From NCBI GenBank assembly GCA_910584265.1, contig CAJTZE010000013.1:1-64000 (forward strand): a DNA stretch of 64,000 nucleotides, written 5' to 3'. This DNA is from an uncultured Dorea sp. (lineage in GTDB: Bacteria > Bacillota > Clostridia > Lachnospirales > Lachnospiraceae). A program made the translations under genes and the position numbers. The stretch's first letter is position 1; the number at the start of each line of letters is the position of its first letter. The notes beneath the pieces are model-generated. The model was not told the DNA's origin. It searched no databases and saw only the letters and a list, made by a program, of their open reading frames with translations. Of the stretch, positions 25,915 through 34,823 are shown piece by piece.

Positions 25915-27165
25915 TTAACAATGCACCTGCGCCGCCTGCTCTTCCTTCTTCCGCAGAATATCATAAACATCCGCATTGCCGCCCTCAAACTCCACATACA
26001 AAACCTGCTTCGGATGAGGAGCGCTCTCCATAGCATTTCCCTCCTCGTCCATAATCCGTTTTACAGTTACGGAAACGTTCTCTCCACCCGGTTTCATGAT
26101 CTCAATCTCTTCCCCTGCTGAAAACTTATTCCGCTGTTCAATACGGCACATGCCGTCCTTCACTTCCCCAACAATGCCAAGATAAATGTATTCTCTCACA
26201 TAAGTATTGCTGTCATAAATCTGCGTATTCTCATCCGGCCTTCCAAAATAAAATCCCGTGGTAAACTGCCGGTAGGTACAATTGCTGATCTGATCCAGAT
26301 ACCAGGGCATATTTTTCTGATAAAGTTCCGGGCTCTGAGCATAATCATCCAGTGCCTTCCGGTAGGTTCTGGCGGCTGACGCCACATAGAGGGCTGTCTT
26401 CATCCTTCCCTCAATCTTTAAGCTGTCTACCCCTGCCTCAACCAGCTCCGGGATATGTCCGATCATACACAAATCCTTGGAATTGAAAATAAATGTGCCT
26501 CTCTCATTCTCATAGACAGGCATATATTCTCCCGGTCTCGTCTCCTCTACTACCGCATACTTCCAGCGGCAAGGATGCGTACACGCTCCCTGATTGGCAT
26601 CTCTCCCGGTAAAATAATTGCTCAGAAGGCACCTTCCAGAATAGGAAATACACATCGCTCCATGGATAAAGCTTTCAATCTCCATCTCTTCCGGAATATT
26701 ATCCCGGATCTCTCGAATCTCCTGAAGGGAAAGCTCCCTTGCAGTAACTACACGCTTTGCACCCTGCTTCCACCAGAATTGATAAGCCGCGTAATTGGTA
26801 TTATTCGCCTGCGTACTGATGTGGCGCTCAATCTCAGGACAGATTTCCTTTGCCATCTCAAAAATACCCGGATCTGCAATGATCAAAGCATCCGGTTCCA
26901 ATCCCTTAAGCTCTTTCAAGTACTCACGGACTCCCATAAGATCCCGGTTATGCGCCAGAATATTCACCGTCACATATACCTTCACTCCATGGCCATGTGC
27001 AAACGCAATTCCCTCCTGCATATCCTCATGGGAAAAATTCTTCGCCTTTGCCCTGAGTCCAAAAGCCTCTCCGCCGATGTATACCGCATCCGCGCCAAAA
27101 ATAACCGCTGTTTTCAATACTTCCAGGCTGCTAGCTGGAATTAAAAGTTCTGGATGTCCCGCCAT
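25915..27165 (-). CDS. trhP: U32-family tRNA hydroxylation protein TrhP
   Basis: It takes part in making 5-hydroxyuridine at position 34 of tRNAs, using prephenate. The 416 residues start MAGHPELLIPASSLEVLKTA and contain GADAVYIGGEAFGLRA, the U32 signature ESFIHGAMCISYSGRCLLSNY and a cysteine set (CTHPCRWKY) consistent with an iron-sulfur centre. It overlaps the upstream trmR by 25 bases, with AAAGGAG inside trmR. In Bacillus the same association is yrrM-yrrN-yrrO. Only one U32 gene is present here. The older peptidase annotation should not be taken literally. Confidence 0.9.
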   Translation of the reverse strand: MAGHPELLIPASSLEVLKTAVIFGADAVYIGGEAFGLRAKAKNFSHEDMQEGIAFAHGHGVKVYVTVNILAHNRDLMGVREYLKELKGLEPDALIIADPGIFEMAKEICPEIERHISTQANNTNYAAYQFWWKQGAKRVVTARELSLQEIREIRDNIPEEMEIESFIHGAMCISYSGRCLLSNYFTGRDANQGACTHPCRWKYAVVEETRPGEYMPVYENERGTFIFNSKDLCMIGHIPELVEAGVDSLKIEGRMKTALYVASAARTYRKALDDYAQSPELYQKNMPWYLDQISNCTYRQFTTGFYFGRPDENTQIYDSNTYVREYIYLGIVGEVKDGMCRIEQRNKFSAGEEIEIMKPGGENVSVTVKRIMDEEGNAMESAPHPKQVLYVEFEGGNADVYDILRKKEEQAAQVHC

Positions 27166-27842
27166 CTTTTCTCCTTTTCTGTCCGTACGCCAAGCGTCCC
27201 CTGCCGCTTTACGCTAAGTGCAACCCCGTCTCCTACGGGAAGAATCGTTGTCTCCAAGTCCTCCCGGTGCTTTAGTTCAAATAAATATTCCCTCATACGG
27301 CTGTGTATCGTCCGGTTTCTGCGTTCCACGGCAAATCGGGAATTAATCAAATCTCCATCCTGAAGTACATTGTCGGAAACCAAAAGCCCGCCCGCATCAA
27401 GCAGCCTCATAACCTCCGGCAGATAATGAATATACTGCCCCTTTGCCGCATCCATAAATATAAAGTCATAGAGCCCTTCAAGCCCCTTCATAATCTCCAG
27501 CGCATCGCCCTCTATGAGCGTGATGTCTGATTCCTTCCCTGCCCGGGCAAAATTCGCCCGGGCAATCGGGATTCTTTTTTCATAATTCTCTATGGTCGTG
27601 ATCTTGCTCCCCTCCGGTGCATATGCCGCCATCACCAGAGCAGAGTATCCTACAGCCGTTCCCACTTCCAGTATCCGCATGGGCCGTTTCACTGTCAAAA
27701 GCACCTTGAGAAGGCTCTTCGTCTCTGTGCGGATAATCGGCACAAAAGACTCCAGCGCCTCCCTTTCGATCTCTTCTAACAGCGGCTCCTCCGGCAACTC
27801 CATGGAATTGATAAACGTGACCATTCTCTCATCTACAATCAT
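27141..27842 (-). CDS. trmR: tRNA 5-hydroxyuridine methyltransferase TrmR
   Basis: An SAM-dependent O-methyltransferase that turns ho5U34 into mo5U34, widening wobble decoding. Its 233 residues carry the SAM motif RILEVGTAVGYSALVMA, then TIENYEKRIPIARANF, metal ligand regions DFIFMDAAKGQYIHYLP and VSDNVLQDG. This is the COMT-like fold of YrrM. Its position between RNase J (stop 27845) and trhP, which supplies the substrate nucleotide, strongly supports TrmR over a general O-methyltransferase. The ribosome site is weak, so coupling to rnjA is likely. Confidence 0.88.
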   Translation of the reverse strand: MIVDERMVTFINSMELPEEPLLEEIEREALESFVPIIRTETKSLLKVLLTVKRPMRILEVGTAVGYSALVMAAYAPEGSKITTIENYEKRIPIARANFARAGKESDITLIEGDALEIMKGLEGLYDFIFMDAAKGQYIHYLPEVMRLLDAGGLLVSDNVLQDGDLINSRFAVERRNRTIHSRMREYLFELKHREDLETTILPVGDGVALSVKRQGTLGVRTEKEKRWRDIQNF

Positions 27843-27844
27843 CT

Positions 27845-29512
27845 CTATACATCCATAATAATCGGAAGGATCATCGGCCTTCTCTTGGTCCGCTTCCAGA
27901 TAAATTCATTCATGGTATCCCGGACAACCAGCTTAATCTTGCTCCAGTCCGCATTTCTCTGATGATTCAAGCATCCATGCACTGCATCCTCCAGCGCATG
28001 TCTTGCGTCCTCCATAAGCCCCTCTGATTCTCTTACATATACAAATCCTCTGGATACAATATCCGGTCCAGCAAGAAGCTGATTACTTCCCCTTTCCAGC
28101 GTCATCACCACGATCAGAATACCGTCCTCTGCAAGATGCTGGCGGTCGCGGAGCACAATATTCCCCACGTCGCCCACGCCAAGACCGTCAACTAATACCT
28201 CTCCGGTATGCACCTTATCTACTACCTTCGCCTCTTTGTCATCCAGCTCCAGCACATCACCGGACGAGAGCATGAAAATATGATCCTTTGGAATCCCAAG
28301 GTTCTGGGCCAGCGTCGCATTCGCCTTCCTGTGGCGGTACTCACCGTGGACCGGCACCGCATACTTCGGCTTCACCAGAGAATAAATAAGCTTCAATTCT
28401 TCCTGACAGGCATGTCCTGACACATGGGCGTCCTGGAAGATTACATTTGCACCCTTTTCGGACAATTCATTGATTACCCTTGATACAGACTTCTCATTGC
28501 CCGGAATCGGATTCGAGCTGAATATCACCGTATCATTGGGCATGATCGAAACCTTCCTGTGGATATCCGCCGCCATCCTGGACAGCGCCGCCATAGACTC
28601 TCCCTGGCTTCCCGTTGTGATCAGCACAGTCTTCTCCGGCGGATAATTCCTAAGCTGGTCAATCTCTACCAGAGTCTTATCCGGTACCTGCAAATATCCA
28701 AGCTCCTGTGCCGTAGAGATAATATTTACCATGCTCCGGCCTTCCACAACTACTTTTCTTCCATACTTATATGCTGAATTAATAATCTGCTGAACCCGGT
28801 CCACATTCGACGCAAATGTGGCAATAATAATTCGGGTATTCTTATATTCCGCAAATAAATGGTCAAAGGTATATCCAACAGTCCGCTCCGACTGGGTAAA
28901 CCCTTTCCGCTCTGCATTTGTACTGTCAGAAAGGAGCGCTAATACCCCCTTCTTTCCAATCTCGGCAAACCGTTGTAAATCGATTGCATCGCCGAATACC
29001 GGCGTGTAGTCCACCTTAAAATCTCCCGTGTGTATCACTACGCCTGCCGGCGAATAAATGGCAAGTGCAGATGCATCCTGAATACTGTGGTTCGTCTTAA
29101 TAAATTCAATCCGAAACTTTCCAAGCATAATAGACTGCCCATGCCGTACTACCTTTCTTCTGGTCGAGCGCAGGAGATTGTGCTCTGCAAGCTTCTTCTC
29201 AATAATGCCCATCGTAAGCTTCGTCCCGTAAATCGGAAGATTCATCTCCTTCAGTACATAGGACAATGCCCCGATATGATCCTCGTGTCCATGGGTGATC
29301 ACAAATCCCTTCACCTTCTGAATATTATCCTTCAGGTAAGTAATGTCCGGGATTACCAAATCAATTCCCAGCATATCATCCTCCGGGAATGCCAGACCGC
29401 AGTCCACAACAACAATACTGTCTTCGTACTCAAAGGCAGTAATATTCATTCCGATCTTTTCCAGGCCTCCCAGCGGAATGATACGCAGTTTTCCATTGTT
29501 TCCTTTCTTCAA
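27845..29512 (-). CDS. rnjA: Ribonuclease J
   Basis: A metallo-beta-lactamase ribonuclease with 5'-exonuclease and endonuclease activity that drives mRNA decay and rRNA maturation in Firmicutes. Its 555 residues include GLEKIGMNITAFEYEDSIVVVDCG, the metal site THGHEDHIGAL, HTGDFKVDYTP, SDSTNAERKGFT and the beta-CASP motif EELKLIYSLVKPKYAVPVHGEY split across the second half. It is followed after 2 bases by trmR. The 184 bases upstream hold no clear gene. Confidence 0.95.
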   Translation of the reverse strand: MKKGNNGKLRIIPLGGLEKIGMNITAFEYEDSIVVVDCGLAFPEDDMLGIDLVIPDITYLKDNIQKVKGFVITHGHEDHIGALSYVLKEMNLPIYGTKLTMGIIEKKLAEHNLLRSTRRKVVRHGQSIMLGKFRIEFIKTNHSIQDASALAIYSPAGVVIHTGDFKVDYTPVFGDAIDLQRFAEIGKKGVLALLSDSTNAERKGFTQSERTVGYTFDHLFAEYKNTRIIIATFASNVDRVQQIINSAYKYGRKVVVEGRSMVNIISTAQELGYLQVPDKTLVEIDQLRNYPPEKTVLITTGSQGESMAALSRMAADIHRKVSIMPNDTVIFSSNPIPGNEKSVSRVINELSEKGANVIFQDAHVSGHACQEELKLIYSLVKPKYAVPVHGEYRHRKANATLAQNLGIPKDHIFMLSSGDVLELDDKEAKVVDKVHTGEVLVDGLGVGDVGNIVLRDRQHLAEDGILIVVMTLERGSNQLLAGPDIVSRGFVYVRESEGLMEDARHALEDAVHGCLNHQRNADWSKIKLVVRDTMNEFIWKRTKRRPMILPIIMDV

Positions 29513-29696
29513 ACCTTCACCTCCATGTGTTATTCGATCCGTTCTCTCTTATCTTTTCAGACATTCCACGCATAATCAGACAAAAAACCTTCTAAAAAAC
29601 CTGCTTCCATACAGCATTCCAAGGCGCACGAATGCCTCCGTCAAACAGGCTCCTTTCCACTGATCCTGTGTGAAATCTCCTTTGTGCAGACGGCCG

Positions 29697-29957
29697 CTAC
29701 AGCTCTATATCCACATCCTCCAGCAGCTCGTCAAATATCTTAAATACAGCATGAAGCTCTACATCGTCCTCCACGAACTCATAGATGCTGTCTGTATTGT
29801 CTGCCCCAGCCTTGTCCTTGAGTATCATACATTCTGCATCTCCAAACTCAGAATCCGTCACCAGAATGTAGGATACTCCGTTCACCTTTGTCTGCTCCAG
29901 CACATAAAATTCCAATTCCTCGCCGGTCTCATCAGACATCATTCTAATCTTTTCCAT
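29697..29957 (-). CDS. yrzB: DUF1292 protein (YrzB-like)
   Basis: A small acidic protein of 86 residues: MEKIRMMSDETGEELEFYVLEQ at the start, then an alternating strand pattern and a very acidic end (FVEDDVELHAVFKIFDEL). It fits DUF1292. The function is unknown. It is third in the conserved ireB-ruvX-yrzB order and is separated from ruvX by 12 bases. Confidence 0.88.
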   Translation of the reverse strand: MEKIRMMSDETGEELEFYVLEQTKVNGVSYILVTDSEFGDAECMILKDKAGADNTDSIYEFVEDDVELHAVFKIFDELLEDVDIEL

Positions 29958-29969
29958 CTATAGGCACCT

Positions 29970-30389
29970 CTAACGTTTTGAATCCAGATATCCCTGCAAA
30001 ATAAAAACCGCGGCAATCTTATCGATATACTGCTTACGGTTTTCTCGTCTTACTTTATTCTCAATCAAAGTCCGTTCTGCTTCTACCGTAGTAAGACGCT
30101 CATCCCACATGACAACCTCAAGTCCTGTACGGCGTCTTAGCATCTCACCAAACTCCAGAGCCTTCCCGGCTCTTTCTCCAATATCGTTATTCAAATGCTT
30201 CGGGAGTCCAAGAACAATACATGCCACCTCGTATTCACGGATCATCTCTTCAATACGGGCACAGGTCTTCCGAAGCTTATTCTCATCTTTTCTCCAAATC
30301 GTCTCTACAGCCTGGGCGGTAATTCCCAGCGGGTCGCTTAGTGCAACGCCGACCGTCTTAGAGCCATAGTCAAGCCCCATAATCCTCAT
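29970..30389 (-). CDS. ruvX: Putative pre-16S rRNA nuclease / Holliday-junction resolvase RuvX (YqgF)
   Basis: An RNase H-fold nuclease that in E. coli helps mature the 5' end of 16S rRNA. Its 139 residues start MRIMGLDYGSKTVGVALSDPLG, with the first catalytic aspartate in LDYGSKTVG, then the acidic E of WDERLTTVEAE and a final D region (KQYIDKIAAVFILQGYLD). It lies 3 bases after ireB and 12 before yrzB. Confidence 0.93.
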   Translation of the reverse strand: MRIMGLDYGSKTVGVALSDPLGITAQAVETIWRKDENKLRKTCARIEEMIREYEVACIVLGLPKHLNNDIGERAGKALEFGEMLRRRTGLEVVMWDERLTTVEAERTLIENKVRRENRKQYIDKIAAVFILQGYLDSKR

Positions 30390-30392
30390 ATT

Positions 30393-30659
30393 CTATTCTT
30401 CCCATCCCTGATACTCAATATACGCCTTGAGCATCTCTTCTACCAGCTCGTCCCGCTCCATCTTCATAACCAGACTTCTCGCTCCGTCATAGCTTGTGAT
30501 ATAGGTCGGATCGCCTGACATAATATATCCGACAATCTGGTTCACCGGATTATAACCTTTCTCGCTCAGAGCCTTGTACACAATCTCAAGAATATCTTTT
30601 GCTTGAATCTGTGGACCGCTTTCTACCTGAAAAAACTGTGTGCTGCTTAAATCTTTCAT
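30393..30659 (-). CDS. ireB: IreB family regulatory phosphoprotein (DUF965)
   Basis: A small regulator; in Enterococcus it is phosphorylated by the kinase IreK and tunes cephalosporin tolerance. The start at 30659 gives 88 residues, MKDLSSTQFFQVESGPQ, with the conserved threonine near the N-terminus. KALSEKGYNPVNQIVGYIMSG and GDPTYITSYDGARSL are family hallmarks. It is first in the ireB-ruvX-yrzB operon. Confidence 0.93.
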   Translation of the reverse strand: MKDLSSTQFFQVESGPQIQAKDILEIVYKALSEKGYNPVNQIVGYIMSGDPTYITSYDGARSLVMKMERDELVEEMLKAYIEYQGWEE

Positions 30660-30716
30660 ATACTCACGTCCTCTCACAATACTTCTTTATCATTCTACAT
30701 GAAACTATTCTAAAAT

Positions 30717-32030
30717 TCAATCCATTATTTGTAAACGGTTCTGAATTTCAACATTTATTAATTGATTTGTAAGATTTTCTTCATATTTTCGTCTGACTTT
30801 CACGTATTCTCTGGTATGCCCTGTCTGCCAGACTTCCCCCTCCAGGCTCACCACTTCCTCCATAAGGACCTCCACAGTCCTGCCAAGCATCTGCTCCTCA
30901 TACTCCTGCTTTTTCTTTTTCCCAAGAGCAATCATAGTGCTGCTTCTAGCCGTCTTCACCTGCTCCGGCACCTGCCCTTCCATCACCGCCGCCCTTGTGC
31001 CCTGACGCTTCGAGTATTTAAAAATATGAGTCTCATAAAAGCCGATCCTCTCCACAAATGTCCGGGATTCCTCAAATTCTTCCTCTGTCTCCCCCGGAAA
31101 CCCCACGATCACATCTGTTGTAAGGGCCGGATTACCAAAGGTGTTTCGTAAAATCCTGCACTTCTCCTCATATTCCTCCGCCGTATACCTTCTGTTCATC
31201 CGTTTCAGCGTACGAGTACAGCCGCTCTGCAGGGACAGATGAAAATGAGGACAGATCTTCGGAAGCGCGGCAAGCTGCTCCGCAAATTCCTCTGTGACGA
31301 TTCCCGGCTCTAACGAGCCCAGACGGATCCTAAGGATCCCTTCTATTTGATGCACCGCTTTGATCAGCGTCAACAGGCTCTCCCCGGTATCCACGCCATA
31401 AGAACTCAAATGTATGCCTGTCAGCACCACCTCTTTATAGCCGTTTGAAGCAAGCCTCCTCACCTCATTTACCACATCCTCCAGTCCCCTGCTCCTTACC
31501 CTGCCTCTCGCATAGGGAATAATGCAGTAAGAGCAGAACTGGTTACAGCCGTCCTGAACCTTCACATTGGCCCTGGTATGCTCCGCCTGCTTAGACAGGG
31601 CAAGCTCCTCGTATCCACACGCCTTCCCCATATCCAGAAGCGCCGCCCGGGGTTCTTTTTCTTCATAATTTTTACCTTTCTGCCTATCCAGCTCCCCAAA
31701 ATACTCCTCCAGGATCGGAATCAGCTCCTTCTTCCGGTTATTTCCAATGAGAATATCAATACAGTCGTCTGCCGCAGTGCCTCTGGTCTGTACATAGCAT
31801 CCCGCCGCCACTACCACCGCGTCCGGATTCATCTTCCTTGCTTTGTGGAGCATCTGTCTGGATTTGCGGTCCGCCATATTGGTCACCGTACAGGTATTAA
31901 TTACATACACGTCCGCTCCCGGCTCAAAGGGCACGATCTCATATCCATTTTGTTCCAGCAACTCCTGCATGGCTTCTGTTTCATATGCGTTTACTTTGCA
32001 ACCCAAATTGTGCAATGCTGCTTTTCTCAT
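30717..32030 (-). CDS. mtaB: tRNA ms2t6A37 methylthiotransferase MtaB
   Basis: A radical-SAM enzyme that adds a methylthio group to t6A37 of ANN-decoding tRNAs. Its 437 residues have an N-terminal UPF0004 domain with cluster cysteines (LGCKVNAYE, NTCTVT, AAGCYVQ), the radical-SAM CNQFCSYCIIPYARG, and a C-terminal TRAM-like domain (VEVLMEEVVSLEGEVWQTG). The start follows AAGGAGAAAGTGAT. It lies just upstream of ireB in the direction of transcription and diverges from the HPr-like gene. Confidence 0.94.
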   Translation of the reverse strand: MRKAALHNLGCKVNAYETEAMQELLEQNGYEIVPFEPGADVYVINTCTVTNMADRKSRQMLHKARKMNPDAVVVAAGCYVQTRGTAADDCIDILIGNNRKKELIPILEEYFGELDRQKGKNYEEKEPRAALLDMGKACGYEELALSKQAEHTRANVKVQDGCNQFCSYCIIPYARGRVRSRGLEDVVNEVRRLASNGYKEVVLTGIHLSSYGVDTGESLLTLIKAVHQIEGILRIRLGSLEPGIVTEEFAEQLAALPKICPHFHLSLQSGCTRTLKRMNRRYTAEEYEEKCRILRNTFGNPALTTDVIVGFPGETEEEFEESRTFVERIGFYETHIFKYSKRQGTRAAVMEGQVPEQVKTARSSTMIALGKKKKQEYEEQMLGRTVEVLMEEVVSLEGEVWQTGHTREYVKVRRKYEENLTNQLINVEIQNRLQIMD

Positions 32031-32107
32031 ATCACTTTCTCCTTGACTTTTCCCCCGCCTCCCTATAATATGTTAATAGAATACATAATGGAAGGAGGTT
32101 AGCAGGG

Positions 32108-32338
32108 ATGAAGACAGTACAGATTTCATTAAACTCAATCGAAAAGGTCAAATCATTCGTCAATGTAATCACTCAGTTTGACAATGATTTCGATCTTGTA
32201 TCCGGCAGATATGTTATCGACGCCAAGTCTATCATGGGTATTTTCAGCCTGGACCTGTCCAAACCAATCAGTCTTAACATCCATTCTGATGACGACGTAG
32301 ATAAGGTTCTGGAGGTTTTACAGCCATATCTTGTATAG
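32108..32338 (+). CDS. HPr-like protein lacking the phosphorylated histidine
   Basis: A 76-residue protein with the length and fold pattern of PTS HPr. The SIMGIFSLDLSKP stretch matches the HPr region around Ser46. At the place of the HPr active site (usually GLHARPA) the sequence is SLNSIEKVKSFVNVI, so His15 is absent and phosphoryl transfer by Enzyme I cannot occur. It may be a regulatory HPr or Crh-like paralogue; Crh also lacks His15. The ribosome site GGAGG is strong. It stands alone between mtaB (divergent) and thiI (convergent). Confidence 0.85.
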   Translation: MKTVQISLNSIEKVKSFVNVITQFDNDFDLVSGRYVIDAKSIMGIFSLDLSKPISLNIHSDDDVDKVLEVLQPYLV

Positions 32339-32379
32339 CGGTGAATACGGCTTTTGCCGGAAGTGCGCTTTGGAATACC

Positions 32380-33561
32380 TCAGCGCACTTCAATTATTTC
32401 CACCGTATCAATTGCAGTTCTCACAAGCTCATCGATCTTTTCTTCAAGCTTTTCCTCTGACCGCTTGATTATCTTAATACTCGGCTTTGTCACCGGATGC
32501 TTTGCCACGAAAATGGTACAGCAGTCCTCGAATGGCTGGATGGATGTCTCATAGGTTCCGATTTTCTCCGACACCTCCACGATCTCCTGCTTATCAAATC
32601 CAATCAGCGGACGGTAAACCGGAAGGCTGCAGACCTCATTGGTCGCCGCAAGGCTCTGCATCGTCTGGCTCGCCACCTGTCCGATGCTCTCTCCCGTAAT
32701 CAATCCGAGACAGCCGCTCTCTCCGGCAAAATGCTCCGCAATCTTCATCATATATCTGCGCATAATAATCGTCAGCTCATCATGCGGACACTGATCATAG
32801 ATATAGAGCTGTATATCTGTAAAATTCACCACATTCAGGCGGATCGGGCCTGTATACTCTGCCACAATTTTTGCCAGATCTACCACCTTCTGCTTTGCAC
32901 GCTCACTGGTATAGGGCGGCGCATGGAAATACGTTGCTTCCAGACCCACGCCCCGCTTTGCGATCATATAGCCTGCCACCGGGCTGTCAATCCCGCCGGA
33001 TAACAGGAGCATCGCCTTCCCATTGGTCCCCACAGGCATCCCGCCGGGTCCCGGAATGATCTGGGAATAGATATAGATCTCGTTCCGGACTTCGATATGC
33101 AGCAGCACATCCGGCTTGTGCACATCTACCCGGATCTCCGGAAATGCCTCCAGCACCGCTTCTCCCACGGCGCAGTTAATCTCCATAGAATTTAAGGGGT
33201 AGGTCTTTCTGCTTCTTCTTGCCTCTACCTTAAATGTAATCCTCTTATCCGGGTACATCTCATCCATGAAAGCAGCCACATCTTTTTTCAGCTGGTCAAA
33301 GCCCTCATCCTTCTTACGGACCACCGGGCAGATTCCCACCAGCCCGAACACCTTCCTCAGCTGTCCGATGACCTCATCACTGTCATAATCTCCCGCGCAG
33401 TCCACATAGATCCTGGCCTGGGATTTGTGTACCTGAAATTCACCGTCAATGTCCTTTAAGGCATACCTTACCTGCCTTACCAGCGCATCCTCAAACAGAT
33501 GCCGGTTCTTTCCCTTGATTCCAATCTCTCCGTATTTTAACAAAAATGTCTGAAATATCAT
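32380..33561 (-). CDS. thiI: tRNA 4-thiouridine synthase ThiI
   Basis: It adenylates U8 of tRNA and transfers sulfur to it. The 393 residues contain a ferredoxin-like/THUMP part (first 165 residues, FLLKYGEIGIKGKNR) and the PP-loop LLLSGGIDSPVAGYMIAKRG. There is no C-terminal rhodanese domain, as usual in Firmicutes, where a dedicated NifS-type desulfurase supplies the sulfur. That gene lies directly upstream (stop at 33582), forming a two-gene unit. Confidence 0.95.
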   Translation of the reverse strand: MIFQTFLLKYGEIGIKGKNRHLFEDALVRQVRYALKDIDGEFQVHKSQARIYVDCAGDYDSDEVIGQLRKVFGLVGICPVVRKKDEGFDQLKKDVAAFMDEMYPDKRITFKVEARRSRKTYPLNSMEINCAVGEAVLEAFPEIRVDVHKPDVLLHIEVRNEIYIYSQIIPGPGGMPVGTNGKAMLLLSGGIDSPVAGYMIAKRGVGLEATYFHAPPYTSERAKQKVVDLAKIVAEYTGPIRLNVVNFTDIQLYIYDQCPHDELTIIMRRYMMKIAEHFAGESGCLGLITGESIGQVASQTMQSLAATNEVCSLPVYRPLIGFDKQEIVEVSEKIGTYETSIQPFEDCCTIFVAKHPVTKPSIKIIKRSEEKLEEKIDELVRTAIDTVEIIEVR

Positions 33562-33581
33562 CCTGTGTTTCCTTTCTATTC

Positions 33582-34739
33582 TTAATGCCGTGTATAGCGT
33601 CTGAGTACCGGCACCAGATCATTTAAGGTATCCAATGTATAGTCAATCTCTTCCGGCGTAGTAAATTCCGACATGCTGAACCGGAGCGTGGCATCCAGAT
33701 ATTCTTTTTTCGTACCGATGCCCTTCAGCACCCCGCTGACCGCAGGATGATTGGAGGCACAGGCGGACCCGGAGGATACGCAGATTCCCTTGTCCTCCAG
33801 TGCATGGAGCAGAACCTCGCTGCGGATGCCTGCAAATCCCACACTGATAATATGGGGCGCGCTGGTTTCATCATACAGGCCGTGAATCGTGGTCTGCGGA
33901 ATCTTTGTCACCTCTTCGATAAAATGCGCCTTCAGACACCGCATGACCGCTACCTTCTCCTCTAAATCCTGATAGCTCATAGCGGCCGCCATAGACAATC
34001 CCGCAATCCCCGGTACATTCTCTGTCCCAGAACGGATATTCTTCTGCTGTTCGCCGCCGAATACGATCGGCTTTATCTTCACATGCTCATCAATATAGAG
34101 AAATCCCGTTCCCTTAGGGCCGTGGATCTTATGCCCGCTGGCCGTCAGCATATCCACCTTCAGCTTCTTCGGATAAATACGGTATTTTCCAAAGCCCTGA
34201 ACCGCATCCACATGAAACAGAATATTCTTATTATAAGCCTTCACCATGCTTGCCGCTTCCAGGATCGGCTGTACAGAGCCCACCTCATTATTCACATACA
34301 TAACGGATACCAGAATCGTATCTTTGCAGAGTGCTTCCTTCAATGCCTCCAGCCTAATCCTTCCGAAGGAATCCACCGGAAGATATGTGACCCGGAACCC
34401 CTCTTCCTCCTCCAGATACCGCATGGTATTCAAGATAGCCGGATGCTCTATGGAAGAAGTAATCAGATGATTCCCTGCTCTTTTATTTGCCCTGGAAGCG
34501 CCGATCAGCGCCAGATTATCGCCCTCTGTTCCCCCGGAAGTGAAAAATATCTCCTTCGGCTGTACCTTCATAAGCTTCGCCAGTGTTTCTTTCGCTTCTT
34601 TTATATACTTCTCTGCATCTACGCCCCGGTAATGCATGGAAGAGGGATTGCCAAAGTCCTCACACATCACCTTGCGCACCAGGTCTCCCACATCTCCATA
34701 GGCTCTGGTGGTTGCAGAGTTATCCAGATAAACGTCCAT
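33582..34739 (-). CDS. Cysteine desulfurase, NifS/NifZ type, partner of ThiI
   Basis: A PLP enzyme that removes sulfur from cysteine for transfer to ThiI. Its 385 residues start MDVYLDNSATTRAYGDV. The PLP lysine is in ASGHKIHGPKGTGFLY, a HVDAVQGFGKY histidine lies before it, and the persulfide cysteine is in SSGSACASNHP. The start at 34739 follows GGGAG; an upstream in-frame ATG at 34757 comes before that site. Adjacency to thiI suggests a role in tRNA thiolation rather than general iron-sulfur assembly. Confidence 0.93.
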   Translation of the reverse strand: MDVYLDNSATTRAYGDVGDLVRKVMCEDFGNPSSMHYRGVDAEKYIKEAKETLAKLMKVQPKEIFFTSGGTEGDNLALIGASRANKRAGNHLITSSIEHPAILNTMRYLEEEEGFRVTYLPVDSFGRIRLEALKEALCKDTILVSVMYVNNEVGSVQPILEAASMVKAYNKNILFHVDAVQGFGKYRIYPKKLKVDMLTASGHKIHGPKGTGFLYIDEHVKIKPIVFGGEQQKNIRSGTENVPGIAGLSMAAAMSYQDLEEKVAVMRCLKAHFIEEVTKIPQTTIHGLYDETSAPHIISVGFAGIRSEVLLHALEDKGICVSSGSACASNHPAVSGVLKGIGTKKEYLDATLRFSMSEFTTPEEIDYTLDTLNDLVPVLRRYTRH

Positions 34740-34823
34740 AATAAACTCCCTAATCATTCTTACTATATTAATATGCCGTTTTTGCTCTCTTGACAGTGTG
34801 TCCTGACGCTTTCCTCTCTAACT

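Noticed and set aside
29513..29696. A possible 22-codon ORF with TTG start before rnjA (AAAGGAG then TTG, ending in TGA)
   Set aside because: It is too short and its composition (GSRFFRRFFV) is not convincing; a leader peptide cannot be shown from sequence alone.
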